NCBI GenBank assembly: GCA_016713175.1
Contig: JADJPQ010000003.1
Coordinates: forward strand, 310,001 to 374,000
Source of the DNA: Planctomycetota bacterium
GTDB lineage: Bacteria; Planctomycetota; UBA1135; UBA2386
Reading direction: 5' to 3'
Length of the DNA stretch: 64,000 bases
The position numbers and the translations under genes are program-made. Positions 16,879 through 26,760 of the stretch are shown here, one piece after another. The notes under the pieces are model-generated. The model did no database searches, was not told the origin of the DNA, and was given only the letters and a program-made list of their open reading frames with translations. The stretch's first letter is position 1. Each line of letters opens with the position of its first letter.

Positions 16879-17909
16879 CAGCCGCCCTGACGTTGCAGCC
16901 AATCGCGCAAGCGCTGCCGGGCCGCTTCGGAACCGGCCTGATGCGCGAGGATCGCCTTGCCGGCAGCGATCGCCTGTTCGCGCACGGTTGGTTCGGCCTG
17001 CAACCGCCGTTCGAGTGCCGCCATCGCGTCGTCGAGATCCGACGCCGTCGCATCGCGCCGCAGCCAGCGGCGAACGATCTGGCCGAGTTCGGCGTCTTGC
17101 ACGGCTGCGGCAACCGCGGCCACTGCGTCGGCCTCGGTCGGCGGTGGTTCGCGGGTCGCTGCCGGCCGCGCCGCGGGCGCCGCATCCGTCATCGCCGGCC
17201 GCACCGCATCGCCGCGCCGCGCCGCCGCCTGCGCCTGCCTCGCCTGTTCGAGTTGTTGCAGCAGCACCCGCCGCTGCTGTTCGAGTTGCACGACGATCCG
17301 GCGCAACGCCGGGACCTCCGCCGGCACCGCGCGTTCGACCGCGGTCGACAGCTCGCGATCGTCGGGCGGTGTGCCGGCAATGCTGGCCAGACACAACTGC
17401 AGGAACTCCAGGTCCTGACGGCCGGTGTCGACCAGCGTCACCGAATCGGTGACCACGCCGTCGCGGGCCAGCACCAAGGTCAGCGTCGCCTTGCGCGACA
17501 GGGCATAGCCGCCGGGGCCTTCGGCGCCATCTGCCGACACCAACATCGGAGTCAACAGCGACAACGCCCTGGACACCACCGGCACCCGCTGCTCGGCCTC
17601 GGTGCGATCGGGAGCCAGATAGACGATGCCGGCGGTCATGCCGAGCACCGCGAGCGCCGCCGATTCCTGATCGAACGCGCGCAGCACCGGCGCGGTGTTG
17701 CGATCGAGCGCGTGCACGAACAACACCGCGGCGGGGCCCAGGCGCAGACGTTCCGCCAGATCGAACTCACGGCCCGCATCGGCGCCAGCGACGGCGGCGA
17801 CGCGCAGCGCCGGCAGTGTCGTGCCGCGCGGCGGGCCAGAGACCGGCTTCTGCGCCGCCATCGGCAATGCCACGACCGCCAGTACCACGAGCGCGATGGA
17901 CCTGCACAT
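16878..17909 (-). CDS. Exported thioredoxin-like protein with coiled C-terminal region
   Basis: 343 aa from ATG 17909 (signal peptide MCRSIALVVLAVVALPMAAQ); the longer open frame to 18110 is not needed. Residues ~45-175 resemble a peroxiredoxin/thioredoxin fold (AAVLFVHALDRNTAPVLRAF, then ATLTLVLARDGVVTDSVTLV) but the catalytic Cys positions are empty. Residues ~200-250 are a Gln/Arg/Leu-rich probable coiled coil (VQLEQQRRVLLQQLEQARQ). The C-terminal ~80 residues are helical with an EAARQRLRDWL tail, as in TPR-type repeats. TGATG overlap with the DUF1549/1553 gene places it in the same operon. Confidence 0.75.
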   Translation of the reverse strand: MCRSIALVVLAVVALPMAAQKPVSGPPRGTTLPALRVAAVAGADAGREFDLAERLRLGPAAVLFVHALDRNTAPVLRAFDQESAALAVLGMTAGIVYLAPDRTEAEQRVPVVSRALSLLTPMLVSADGAEGPGGYALSRKATLTLVLARDGVVTDSVTLVDTGRQDLEFLQLCLASIAGTPPDDRELSTAVERAVPAEVPALRRIVVQLEQQRRVLLQQLEQARQAQAAARRGDAVRPAMTDAAPAARPAATREPPPTEADAVAAVAAAVQDAELGQIVRRWLRRDATASDLDDAMAALERRLQAEPTVREQAIAAGKAILAHQAGSEAARQRLRDWLQRQGG

Positions 17910-17944
17910 GGACGACCACGATAGCCGGCGGACCGAACGGCGGC

Positions 17945-19249
17945 TCACTGCAACAGAACCGATACACGGACCGTCGGCGAACGCAGCCGGTCGGCGTCGG
18001 GCACTTCCTTCTGCAGGTGGAAATACGGCTGCGCGACGATCGGGCCCGCCGCCGTCAGCTTGCGTTCGGCCATGGCTGTCTGCAGCAGCTGGCTGCCGTT
18101 CGCGGCGCACGCCGCGAAGTCCTCGCCACGCGGAAACACCACCAACGCGCGGCCGGCGGGCAGTTCGCGGACCTCGATGCCGGCGCCCGCCGAGTAGGGC
18201 TCTGCCCCTTCGCGGGCCCGGAAACCGATCGCCATGAGGTCGCGATCACCGTCGCGGAAGAACGCCGGAAACCCGGCCAACGCCTGATCGGCAGCCTGCA
18301 CCGCTTCCGCATGCTGACGATAGACCGCCGCGCGGGTCGGCCAATCACCCGGATCGGCGACGCAGAGCCACCGCAGCGCCCGCACGGACTCGATCTTGGG
18401 CATTCGCGGCTGCCCCGAGCTGACGGTGCGTTCGGTCGGCATCTGCACGGTCGCCTTCGCTGCCGAGGGCGTGGACGTGGACGCGACCTGTGGGCGCGCG
18501 AACCAATCCCCCGGCCAGCCGGCATCGTGCAGCGTGATCTTGACCCGGCAAGAACCCAGTTCCGGCGCCACGATCGCGCTCGGCACGTGGGTCGTCGGCG
18601 TGTCCAGGAACTCCTGGATCCGATGACTGCGCTCGCCGACCGCCAGCGCGTCCGGCAGCAGACTGCCAGCGGCCAACGTCATCACGTACGTGCGACCATC
18701 CGGTTGCAGCAGCGAGAACGTCGTCGCCGCGACGCGCGTGCAGACCACGCACCGCCGGACCGGACCGAGCGTCGCGACCTCGGCGAGTTCGCGCAGCGCC
18801 AGCAACCGTTCGCGCCTTTCTGCAGGCAGTGGCGCGGCGGCGCCGTCCATCACCTGCCAGGCATCGTCGCCGACCACGAACGCGGCCGGTTGGTCCTGGG
18901 AACGGATCGCCTCGGGCAGTCGCACGCAGAACTTCTCGACGACCCCGTCGGGCAACGTCACTTCGATCGCCGCCTGATCGAGGCCGGACAACGGTCCGAT
19001 GCACGCGCGCACGACGGCGACCGGAACATCGGCATCGGTCAACGTCGCCAGGACCTCGATCGGCGCGGCCGCGTCGGCGGGCGTACCGTCACCACAGGCG
19101 GCGGCCGCGAGCAGGAGCGCGATCGCGCATCGCGCCGCGGCGCGGTGGACTACTTGTCCTTGGGCACGGCCGTGCCGGTCGTCGCCGGAGCATCGGCGGC
19201 CGGCAACAACTGCACCGGAGCTGGCTGGCGATCGAACACCTGTCGCCAT
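17945..19249 (-). CDS. Lipoprotein of unknown function, start codon unclear
   Basis: The body of the protein (about 385 aa after the lipobox) is exported and lipidated: CAIALLLAAAACGDG is a convincing lipobox, with the Cys codon at 19094-19096. No ATG, GTG or TTG lies shortly upstream in frame; the nearest ATG is at 19249, which would add an implausible ~35-residue arginine-rich leader and overlap the neighbouring gene by 100 bases. A rare start codon or a sequence error near 19140 is therefore possible. The mature part has paired Cys (RRCVVCTR) and no recognised domain. It sits between the HEAT lipoprotein and the thioredoxin-like gene in one minus-strand operon. Confidence 0.65.
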   Translation of the reverse strand: MATGVRSPASSGAVVAGRRCSGDDRHGRAQGQVVHRAAARCAIALLLAAAACGDGTPADAAAPIEVLATLTDADVPVAVVRACIGPLSGLDQAAIEVTLPDGVVEKFCVRLPEAIRSQDQPAAFVVGDDAWQVMDGAAAPLPAERRERLLALRELAEVATLGPVRRCVVCTRVAATTFSLLQPDGRTYVMTLAAGSLLPDALAVGERSHRIQEFLDTPTTHVPSAIVAPELGSCRVKITLHDAGWPGDWFARPQVASTSTPSAAKATVQMPTERTVSSGQPRMPKIESVRALRWLCVADPGDWPTRAAVYRQHAEAVQAADQALAGFPAFFRDGDRDLMAIGFRAREGAEPYSAGAGIEVRELPAGRALVVFPRGEDFAACAANGSQLLQTAMAERKLTAAGPIVAQPYFHLQKEVPDADRLRSPTVRVSVLLQ

Positions 19250-20214
19250 GCCTTGACGTCGTACCCCCGATCGACCCCACCGGCAAGCTGGGTCAGCGCC
19301 TTGCTGGCCCACAGCCGGACGTTCGGGCTGGTCTCGTCGGTGCCGAGCATGCCCAGCAACGTCTCGACCTGCATCTGCGCGTTCATCCGACCGAGCGCGA
19401 TGGCAACGGCCTCGCGGACCTTCGGCATCGGGTGCCGCGCATGGCGGGCGACGACGTCGGCGAAGCCCGGATCGCGCGTGACACCAAGCCCCCGGATCGC
19501 GGTCATCAGCACCGGCGCCAGCACCGTTCCCGGTTCGGCCGCGACCAGCCGCCGCCAGACGGTCAAGACCGGCTCCTTGTCGAGCACGGTCTCCTGGACG
19601 CGAAAGATCGCCCACGCCGCCTGCGCCCGACTCTCCTCGGCATGCGCCGGATCGTCCATGATCTTCGCCAACACGCCGATCGGGGTCTGCGGGTCGCGCA
19701 GCACCGCCAGACCCAGCACCGCCCGATCGACCAGGAACGGATCCGTCGACATCGCGCCGTTGACCAGCACCGACAGCACTTCCTTGTTGCCGGAGAAGCC
19801 GAGCGCCGCCAGCGCGGTGCCCTGGTTGGCCACCACGGAACCGTCGGCCGCGGTCGCCAGCAGGTGCGAATAGTTGCCGCGCGTCGGCCCGACCGCGTCG
19901 GCCGGATTGACGTCATGGCCGTTCACCAGGTCGTGGATCAGCCGTTCGACCTGACCCAGCTTCTTGGGACCATCGGTCACGCCGCCGTTGCCGATCAGGC
20001 CGACATACGTCTCCAGCGCATCCTCGAGGCGCATCAGCACCCGCATGTAGTCGCGCCACGCCTTCTCGTTGGCGATCGTCAGCTTCTTGTCGGCGATCTG
20101 TTCCTGCAGCAGCGGGTCGTTCGGATCGCCCTTTTGCCGTGGTTCAGGAGCGGTGGCGCAGGCGCACAGCAGGACGGCGGGAGGCAACAACGACAGCAGC
20201 GGACGGAGCGTCAT
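19150..20214 (-). CDS. HEAT-repeat lipoprotein
   Basis: 354 aa from ATG 20214; signal and lipobox LLPPAVLLCACATAP give a lipidated Cys near residue 17-19. The mature protein is alpha-helical with HEAT/armadillo-type repeats recognisable by AL/AVxALG cores: LAALGFSGNKEVLSVLVNG, VLGLAVLRDPQTPIGVL, VREAVAIALGRMNAQMQVE, NVRLWASKALTQLAGG. Likely a periplasmic scaffold. First gene of the minus-strand operon leading to DUF1553/DUF1501; divergent from the thioesterase gene. Confidence 0.82.
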   Translation of the reverse strand: MTLRPLLSLLPPAVLLCACATAPEPRQKGDPNDPLLQEQIADKKLTIANEKAWRDYMRVLMRLEDALETYVGLIGNGGVTDGPKKLGQVERLIHDLVNGHDVNPADAVGPTRGNYSHLLATAADGSVVANQGTALAALGFSGNKEVLSVLVNGAMSTDPFLVDRAVLGLAVLRDPQTPIGVLAKIMDDPAHAEESRAQAAWAIFRVQETVLDKEPVLTVWRRLVAAEPGTVLAPVLMTAIRGLGVTRDPGFADVVARHARHPMPKVREAVAIALGRMNAQMQVETLLGMLGTDETSPNVRLWASKALTQLAGGVDRGYDVKAWRQVFDRQPAPVQLLPAADAPATTGTAVPKDK

Positions 20215-20341
20215 GGCGGCGCTTGGAGGGGAGTTCGGTGGTTTCCTTCCGGCAAATGCGGAGGAACAAGGCGGCAGCATACGGCACGACGCGCACGGCC
20301 GACCATGGCAGCGGCCCCGCCACCCCAATACCCTCGCCGAC

Positions 20342-20731
20342 ATGAACGAGTTCGACGAGCCGCCGCATCGCATCCGCGTGCGCTACTGTGAGACCGACCG
20401 GATGGCGGTGGCCCATCACGGCGCCTATGTCGACTGGTTCGAGGAGGCGCGGACCGAGTGGATGCGGCGCCGCGGCAAGACCTACCGGCAACTGGAGGAC
20501 GAGGGCAACCTGCTGCAGATCGTCGAGTTCATCTGCCGCTATCACAAACCAGTCGACTACGACGACGTCGTCGCGATCCGGTTGCGGGTCAAGGACCGCA
20601 GCAAGGTGCAGATCGTGCTCGAGTACGAGGCTCGCCGCGAGCGCGATGGCGCCGTCTGCACCACCGGTGAGACCAGGCTGGCGTGCGTTGGCCGCGATGG
20701 CAAGCTGCGGCGGTTGCCGGCCGAACTGTAG
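20342..20731 (+). CDS. YbgC/4-hydroxybenzoyl-CoA-type acyl-CoA thioesterase
   Basis: 129-aa hotdog-fold thioesterase of typical length. The N-terminal RVRYCETDRMAVAHHGAYV contains the catalytic Asp and the H-x-x-Y region of the family, followed by WFEEARTEWMRRRG, which matches the conserved 'E-x-R-x-x-x-x-R-x-x-G' helix. It hydrolyses acyl-CoA in the cytoplasm; the natural substrate cannot be told. Convergent with the subtilase gene, three bases apart. Confidence 0.9.
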   Translation: MNEFDEPPHRIRVRYCETDRMAVAHHGAYVDWFEEARTEWMRRRGKTYRQLEDEGNLLQIVEFICRYHKPVDYDDVVAIRLRVKDRSKVQIVLEYEARRERDGAVCTTGETRLACVGRDGKLRRLPAEL

Positions 20732-20734
20732 ACC

Positions 20735-23425
20735 TCAGCCGCCGACGACGGCGCGGCTGGCATCGCTGACGACCAGGCCGGCGGCGTTGGCCGCAGCGTC
20801 GAACACGACGAACTGATGGAACAGCACCGCGCCGACGAGGGTCGGCGTCGCCGGGATCGCGAAGCCGACGCTGGCCTGCCCCGTGCCATCGAGCGGCACT
20901 GCCAAGGCGGCCTCGCCGGCAACCGCCAGCGCACAACCGGGCGCACCGAACGGCGCCAGCGCCAGCGGTAACGGCACCCCTCCCCACTCGCTGGCCGACA
21001 ACCCCTGCAGCAACAAGGCCAACGCCGATGGCGCCGCATCGCGCAGCGCCAGCGTCCAGTTGCCGCCGATCCGCGGTTCACCGTCGTGGTCGTGCCGCGG
21101 GACGGCGCCGGCCGGAGTGGCGCCGACGAACGCCGTCACCAGCCGGACGTTCGCCGGCAACACCGTGGTGCTGCCCGCATACAGCAGGACGCGCCCAGTC
21201 GCGCCGACCGGAGCCGGTACGGCATCGAAACGGATCGGCAGCGCGGCCGAACCACTCGAATTGCCGAGCACTTCGAACTGCAACAACGGATGACCGAGCG
21301 CCGGATCGAGCAGGAACGGCGTCGCCAACGGCAGCACGAAGTCGAATTCCGCCGGCGTCGCCGGCCCGTTCGTCGCCGCCAGCACCATGGTCGCAGTCGT
21401 CGTCACCTGGGGTGCGCTCGGATCGAAGTTCGCGGCCAGCGGCAGGCTGGTCGCCAGCGCATCCGGGTGATTCTGCGAGTAGCCGAGCGTCACCCGGGTC
21501 GTCACCGTGACCGCGGCAGTCCCGGCTTCGTGCGCGGCGCGTCGGCAAGCCAGCGCGTGGATCATCCGCGCCGACGGGATCGAGGCTCGATCGTAGCCGA
21601 CCAGCACGGTGCAGGGCCGATCCGCCAACGGCTTGTTGGTCCTGATGGCGCCGAACGCGCCGCCGCCGGTCGGCAGCACCAACTGCGCGTCGAGCCGCGG
21701 GCCGCTGCCCGGACAGCCGGGCGCCAGCACGGTCACCGCGCCGTTCGCCGGCCCGTTCGAACGATCCGGTCCGACGACCAGCGCGAACTCCGCCGTCGCA
21801 CCGCTGACCGAACGCAGTTCGATCCCGTACGCCCCGGTCGCGGGGGCCACGAACACGAAGCGTTCATACAGGTTGCGGCGCGCGATACCGCTGGCGACCT
21901 CGCCGCCGGCCGCGTCACGCACGACGACATCGAGTTCGGGCCAGACCGCACTGGCGGTGTCGGTGCGCCACCACGCCGCCGCGACGGCATAGCGCGCGCC
22001 ACCGTTCAGCGGCATCGTCCAGGTCGAGGCCGTGCCCGTGGCCAGCGCGCCGGCAGCCGCGAACGTGCCACCGGCCGCCGGCGCCGCCGGATTCGGCTGC
22101 GCCGCCAGCGCGGCGATGACCGCGAGGTCGGTCCGCAGCATGCCAACCCCGATGTGATTGCGGCTGCGGCCCGGATTCGCGGCGATCAGATCGGCCACGT
22201 TCTGCAGCAGCAGCGCCTTGCAGGTCAGCGCATCGAGATCCGGCCGGGCCGCGCGCAACAGCGCCGCGCTGCCGACGACCATCGGCACCGAGAAACTCGT
22301 GCCGCTGACCGTGTCGAACGTGGTCGCATCGCCGCGCCGCGCCGTGTGCACGTCCTGCCCGATGGCCATCAGATCGGGGTAGGTGCGTTCGCCGTCGCCG
22401 GGCAGCGGCCCGACCGCCGAGAACACGCTCAGCGCGCGGGTGTTCTTGTCGATGCCCCCGATCGCCAGGCCGTTGCACGCCGCCTGGCTCTGCACCGTCG
22501 GCAGCGGTTCGGGATCACCCGGCTCGGCATTGCCGGCGGACACGACGACGACGACATCGCCCAGCCTTGCCAGCCGATCGAGGGCAACCTGATCGACCGC
22601 GAGCGGATCAGGGCTGCCCTTGAAGCTGCAGTTGACGGCGACGATCGGCAGCCCGGCGAGCCGGTCGATCAGGATCTGGTCGTAGGCCTGCGCCAGCGTC
22701 GCCGTGGTCGCGACATCGGACAGGTCCGGCGTCACGCGATAGCTGGCGATGCTGGCCGCCGGGGCAAAGCCGTCGTCGACCTCGGGCAGGCCGTTCCAGC
22801 GGCGGCCGACGGCGATCGCCGCGACGTTGGTGCCATGCCCGACCCGGTCGGTCAGGTCGATCAGCCCGGTGCCGAACGCCGACCACGCGCGCACGACCCG
22901 GCTCTGGCCCGACGCGTCCAGGAACGCGGGATGCGGCAATTGGGTCGGCAGGTGCAGCAGTTCGATCCCGGTGTCGACGACCGCGACGACGACGCCGGCG
23001 CCGCGCTGCGCCAACGCGCCGTGCACGTGATCGGCATCGTGATGCGACGCGGCGGTCGCCGCCTCGAGGCACGCCGGGGCAGGCTGCGCCCGCTCGACCC
23101 GGAGGACACCCGGGATCCGCAGCAGGTCGGCGACCCGATCCGCGGGCACCCGGACCACGGCGGCCGGCGTCGCCGCCAACGCCGCCACGACTTCGCCGCG
23201 CAGCGACTGCAGTTCCTGCTGCAGCCGCAGCCGTTCGCCGTGCGCGATTCCCTGCAATCTGGTCACCAGTTCGGCGCGTGCGAACGCGTCGCCGGGCGCC
23301 GTTCCGGCAGGGTTGGCGGCGATCATTGGATCCATCGATCGCCAGACCACGAAGGTCTCGGGGTGCTGGGCGCTGACCGCCGGTGCCCAAGCCACGACCG
23401 CGGCCAGGCCCTGCGGCCGGACCAT
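20735..23425 (-). CDS. Secreted subtilisin-like serine protease (S8)
   Basis: 896 aa from ATG 23425 with signal peptide MVRPQGLAAVVAWAPAVSAQ; the frame is open further upstream without sense. After an inhibitor-like pro-region (~residues 45-115), the catalytic domain shows all elements: Asp151 in VVAVVDTGIE, His198 in VGHGTNVAAIA, oxyanion Asn265 in AVNCSFKG, and Ser377 in SGTSFSVPMV. A beta-sandwich follows (~450-580). The C-terminal ~200 residues contain GAPGCALAV and FHQFVVFDAAANAAGLVVS, matching the domain shared with the proteins at 60383 and 35691. Secreted protease with a probable surface-sorting or binding tail. Confidence 0.92.
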   Translation of the reverse strand: MVRPQGLAAVVAWAPAVSAQHPETFVVWRSMDPMIAANPAGTAPGDAFARAELVTRLQGIAHGERLRLQQELQSLRGEVVAALAATPAAVVRVPADRVADLLRIPGVLRVERAQPAPACLEAATAASHHDADHVHGALAQRGAGVVVAVVDTGIELLHLPTQLPHPAFLDASGQSRVVRAWSAFGTGLIDLTDRVGHGTNVAAIAVGRRWNGLPEVDDGFAPAASIASYRVTPDLSDVATTATLAQAYDQILIDRLAGLPIVAVNCSFKGSPDPLAVDQVALDRLARLGDVVVVVSAGNAEPGDPEPLPTVQSQAACNGLAIGGIDKNTRALSVFSAVGPLPGDGERTYPDLMAIGQDVHTARRGDATTFDTVSGTSFSVPMVVGSAALLRAARPDLDALTCKALLLQNVADLIAANPGRSRNHIGVGMLRTDLAVIAALAAQPNPAAPAAGGTFAAAGALATGTASTWTMPLNGGARYAVAAAWWRTDTASAVWPELDVVVRDAAGGEVASGIARRNLYERFVFVAPATGAYGIELRSVSGATAEFALVVGPDRSNGPANGAVTVLAPGCPGSGPRLDAQLVLPTGGGAFGAIRTNKPLADRPCTVLVGYDRASIPSARMIHALACRRAAHEAGTAAVTVTTRVTLGYSQNHPDALATSLPLAANFDPSAPQVTTTATMVLAATNGPATPAEFDFVLPLATPFLLDPALGHPLLQFEVLGNSSGSAALPIRFDAVPAPVGATGRVLLYAGSTTVLPANVRLVTAFVGATPAGAVPRHDHDGEPRIGGNWTLALRDAAPSALALLLQGLSASEWGGVPLPLALAPFGAPGCALAVAGEAALAVPLDGTGQASVGFAIPATPTLVGAVLFHQFVVFDAAANAAGLVVSDASRAVVGG

Positions 23426-23651
23426 GTCCCGAAACAACGCGTGGCACCCGGTCACAGGCGGACGATCGTAGGACCGCTGGCATGGATCGAGAACCCCGGC
23501 CCGCTGCCCAGCAGCCCGGGCTTCCGCCGGACCGCAGTGGCACAAACCACCTCCAGCCGGTGCAATGGGGGAAACAGGCTCGCCTGTTGCACCCGCGGCA
23601 TCGATCCCGATCTTGGAATCCTTGTCGCCGTTCCCGGTAGCGCACCCCCTC

Positions 23652-24173
23652 ATGCCCCTGACCCCCGAGATCGCCTTCGAACAGCACCGCGAACGGCTGC
23701 TGTCGGTGATCTACCTGCGGATGGGTCCGGACCTGCGCACCCGCATGGACCCCGAGGACATCCTGCAGGAGGTCGCGATCGAAGCGATCCACAGCTGGAA
23801 GACGCTGTCGGACGAGGCCAACGCCGGCGCCTGGCTCGTGACCCTCGCCCGGCGCAAGGTTGCCCGCATCCTGCGCGATCAGGTCGGAGTCGCTGCCCGC
23901 GATCCGCGGCGCGAACACGCGATCAAGACCGACCTGCCGGTGGCCGATCGCCGATCGGGCCCGGTGACCGCTGCCGACCGCAAGGACCGCCTCGGGCTGC
24001 TCGAACAGGCGCTGACGCGGCTGTCGGACGACCATCGCGAGGTGATCCTGCTGAACAAGATCGAGGGCCTGTCCGCCAAGGAAGTCGGCGATCGGATGGA
24101 GCGCAGCGAGAACGCGATCCACCTCTTGCTCAGCCGCGCGCTGAAGCGGCTGGCGGAAGAACTGAAGCTGTGA
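23652..24173 (+). CDS. ECF-type RNA polymerase sigma factor
   Basis: 173 aa. Region 2: MDPEDILQEVAIEAIHSWKT (the 'D-I-L-Q-E' -10 recognition helix). Region 4: ALTRLSDDHREVILLNKIEG and an HTH ending ENAIHLLLSRALKRL. The stop overlaps the GTG of the Ser/Thr kinase gene, so the kinase probably modulates this factor or its regulon, an arrangement common in Planctomycetota. No anti-sigma factor is adjacent. Confidence 0.92.
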   Translation: MPLTPEIAFEQHRERLLSVIYLRMGPDLRTRMDPEDILQEVAIEAIHSWKTLSDEANAGAWLVTLARRKVARILRDQVGVAARDPRREHAIKTDLPVADRRSGPVTAADRKDRLGLLEQALTRLSDDHREVILLNKIEGLSAKEVGDRMERSENAIHLLLSRALKRLAEELKL

Positions 24174-26758
24174 GCGCCGACGGCCCGCCGACCCGGATTG
24201 CCCAGGCCCTCGAGCCGGACGACGACGCCGATCGGCGGATGGCCGATGCGCTGTCGGGTTCGAGCACCGGCGCCGAACTGCGGCGGCGATTGCAGGCCGA
24301 GGGCTCGGCGCAGGCCGACGATCTGCTCGGCCGGCTCAATGCGCTCGACTTCGTCAGCTCGGTGGTCGGCGGCGCGACCGACGTCCCCGAGCGACTCGGC
24401 GTCTACGCGATCCAGGGCCTGCTCGGTCGCGGCGGCATGGGCACCGTCTACCTCGCGTTCCAGGACCAGCTCGAACGCGAAGTCGCGCTGAAGGTGCTGT
24501 CGCCGACCTGGTCGGCCGATCCGACGATGCGGCAGCGCTTCCGGGCCGAGGCCAAGGCCACCGCCGCGTTGCACCACCGGCACATCGTGCCGATCTACGA
24601 CTACGGCGAAGCGGCGGGGATGCTGTTCTTCGCGATGGAGCGCGTCGACGGCATCAGCCTCGACAAGCACATCCACGCGGCGCGGCGCATGCAGAGGAAG
24701 CCGTTGGCGCCGATCGACGCCGCGCGCCGTTTCGCCGGCGTCGCCGACGCGCTCGGGCTCGCCCATCGACGCCGGATCCTGCACCGCGACGTCAAGCCCG
24801 GGAACATCCTGGTCGCCGCCGACGGCACGTTGGCGCTGACCGACTTCGGCCTGGCCAAGGTCCTCGATCAGGGCTCGGTGCGGCTGACCTCGAAGGGCGG
24901 CGGATTCCTCGGCACGCTGCACTACAGTTCGCCCGAACAGGCGGCCGGCCGCGACCTGACGCCCGCCTCCGACCTGTACTCGCTCGGCGTGACGATGTTC
25001 GAAGCGGTGACCGGCGAACTGCCGCTCGCTGGCAAGACGACCGAAGCGGTGCTGCAATCGATCCTGTACGGCACGCCCCGCCGGCTGCGCGATCTGCTGC
25101 CGAAACCACCGCGCGACCTCGAAGCGGTGCTCGACAAGCTGCTCAGCCGCGAACCGCAGGATCGCTATCAGGATGGCGAAGTGCTGGCGCGCGATCTGCA
25201 GCGCATCGCCGACGGCGAACCGGTGCAGATCCGGCGGCAACCGCTGTGGCTGCGGCTGTGGCGGCGGGCGCGCAAGAACCCGGTGCTGGCCGGCGCGCTG
25301 GCCGCGGCCGTCGTGCTGCTGTTGCTGACCGTGACGCTGTTCTCCGTACTGCGGCGCGAGACCAGACAGGGTCTGTTGTCGCGCCACCAGGTGCTGTTGA
25401 CGCGGATCGCCGACATGATCCGCGCCGAGCCCGGGCCTCCCGCCGGCCCAGACCGGCTGCTGGAATGCCTCGTCGGCGGCAGCGTCGCGACGGCGAGTGC
25501 GAACGAAACGATCCTGAGGAGCCTGCGCGAAGCCGCCGCCGAACTGCCGTCCGACCCGATGCCCGCGGCGATGCAGACCGCCTACATCGACGACCCGTTG
25601 CCCGAAGCGACCACCCTGCTCGCCGAAGGGCGCGGTTTCGAGGCGTTGCGGCTCTACGATCGCGCGATCTCGGCCGTCGTGCGCCGCGCCGACGATCTGT
25701 CGATCGACATCCGCCTCTACCGCCTCTGTCTGGGTCGCGCCGTCGCCAACCTCACGGCGGCCGTCATGCATCTCAACCAGGCGACCGGCGATCTGGTCCG
25801 CGCCACGCTCCTGCGGCCGGGCGCGACGTTCCCGGCAACGCTCACTTCGGTACTGGCGGTAGTGCAGGCCGGCGACGATGTCGATGCGGTGGCGGCCCTC
25901 GAACGCGAACTGGACACCCGCCCGCACGAACAGCAGCAGGTCGCCGCGCGGTTGCTGCTGGGCATGGCGGCGATGCAACCGACGCCCGATGCCAATCTGA
26001 TGGACTTCGGGCTCGGCTACACGACGCGACGGCGGCTGCACGATCTGGCGCGGCGCTGGCTGCCGGCCACGGCCGAGACCGCCACGGCGTCGGCAGGCCC
26101 CCCCGGACTCGCGACGCAACTGCTGACCGCCTGTGCGAAGGTGGTGAGACCGGACGCGGCCGGTGGCTTGCAGCGCGTCGAGATCGCCGCCATCCGCCGG
26201 CGGATCGACGAGACGGTACACCCGGACGCCGCCTTGCAGGGAATGCGGGCGATGTTGCAGATGCTGGAGCCGGCGCGCGGGATGACGTTGGTCGATCGCG
26301 CTGGCCGCTCGCTGCCGCCGCCGCGCCAGCTGATGGCGTGGCGGGCGCTGCTGCAACTGCGGCCGCCCCGCGCGCTGCTCGATCCGCTGCTGCCCGAGTT
26401 CGACGCCCTCCGCCAGGCCCATCCCGAGCTGCCCGACCTCGCCGCGATCGCCGCGCGCCTGCACCTGGCCGCCCGTGGTGAACAGGCCCCCGCGCTGGCC
26501 AACGCGTGGGCTCGCCTGCAACCCGATGATCCCGAAGCGTTGCTGTGCCGCCTCGAGGCCAACCTGATCAGCGGGCGGATGCTCCAGGCACTCGACGACG
26601 GCATGGCTGCGGTGCAGCGCTCGGTCGATCCGGCCGAGATGCTCGATCGGGTGATCCGCGCGTTCGAAGTCGCGGCGGCGGAGAACCCGCTGCTGCGCGA
26701 GGTGATCCTGCCCTGGGCCGAGCAGTTCCGGACCGTCGACCTGGCGGTGCAGAAGTGA
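24170..26758 (+). CDS. Transmembrane Ser/Thr protein kinase (PknB-type) with helical sensor
   Basis: 862 aa from GTG 24170, overlapping the sigma-factor stop (GTGA). Cytoplasmic kinase domain ~residues 77-345: Gly-loop GRGGMGTVY at 86-94, catalytic Lys108 in VALKVL, HRDVKPGN (Asp207), DFG at 225-227, and the SSPEQAAG activation-segment end. A single membrane helix (NPVLAGALAAAVVLLLLTVTLF) spans ~370-391. The outer ~460 residues are helical, TPR-like and Arg/Ala/Leu-rich. Probably an eukaryotic-type sensor kinase acting with the sigma factor; the downstream anchored beta-sandwich protein is in the same operon. Confidence 0.92.
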   Translation: MSADGPPTRIAQALEPDDDADRRMADALSGSSTGAELRRRLQAEGSAQADDLLGRLNALDFVSSVVGGATDVPERLGVYAIQGLLGRGGMGTVYLAFQDQLEREVALKVLSPTWSADPTMRQRFRAEAKATAALHHRHIVPIYDYGEAAGMLFFAMERVDGISLDKHIHAARRMQRKPLAPIDAARRFAGVADALGLAHRRRILHRDVKPGNILVAADGTLALTDFGLAKVLDQGSVRLTSKGGGFLGTLHYSSPEQAAGRDLTPASDLYSLGVTMFEAVTGELPLAGKTTEAVLQSILYGTPRRLRDLLPKPPRDLEAVLDKLLSREPQDRYQDGEVLARDLQRIADGEPVQIRRQPLWLRLWRRARKNPVLAGALAAAVVLLLLTVTLFSVLRRETRQGLLSRHQVLLTRIADMIRAEPGPPAGPDRLLECLVGGSVATASANETILRSLREAAAELPSDPMPAAMQTAYIDDPLPEATTLLAEGRGFEALRLYDRAISAVVRRADDLSIDIRLYRLCLGRAVANLTAAVMHLNQATGDLVRATLLRPGATFPATLTSVLAVVQAGDDVDAVAALERELDTRPHEQQQVAARLLLGMAAMQPTPDANLMDFGLGYTTRRRLHDLARRWLPATAETATASAGPPGLATQLLTACAKVVRPDAAGGLQRVEIAAIRRRIDETVHPDAALQGMRAMLQMLEPARGMTLVDRAGRSLPPPRQLMAWRALLQLRPPRALLDPLLPEFDALRQAHPELPDLAAIAARLHLAARGEQAPALANAWARLQPDDPEALLCRLEANLISGRMLQALDDGMAAVQRSVDPAEMLDRVIRAFEVAAAENPLLREVILPWAEQFRTVDLAVQK

Positions 26759-26760
26759 AC

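Noticed and set aside
21086..24169. About 1000-codon N-terminal extension of the kinase frame
   Set aside because: Antisense to the subtilase and over the sigma gene; real coding begins at GTG 24170.
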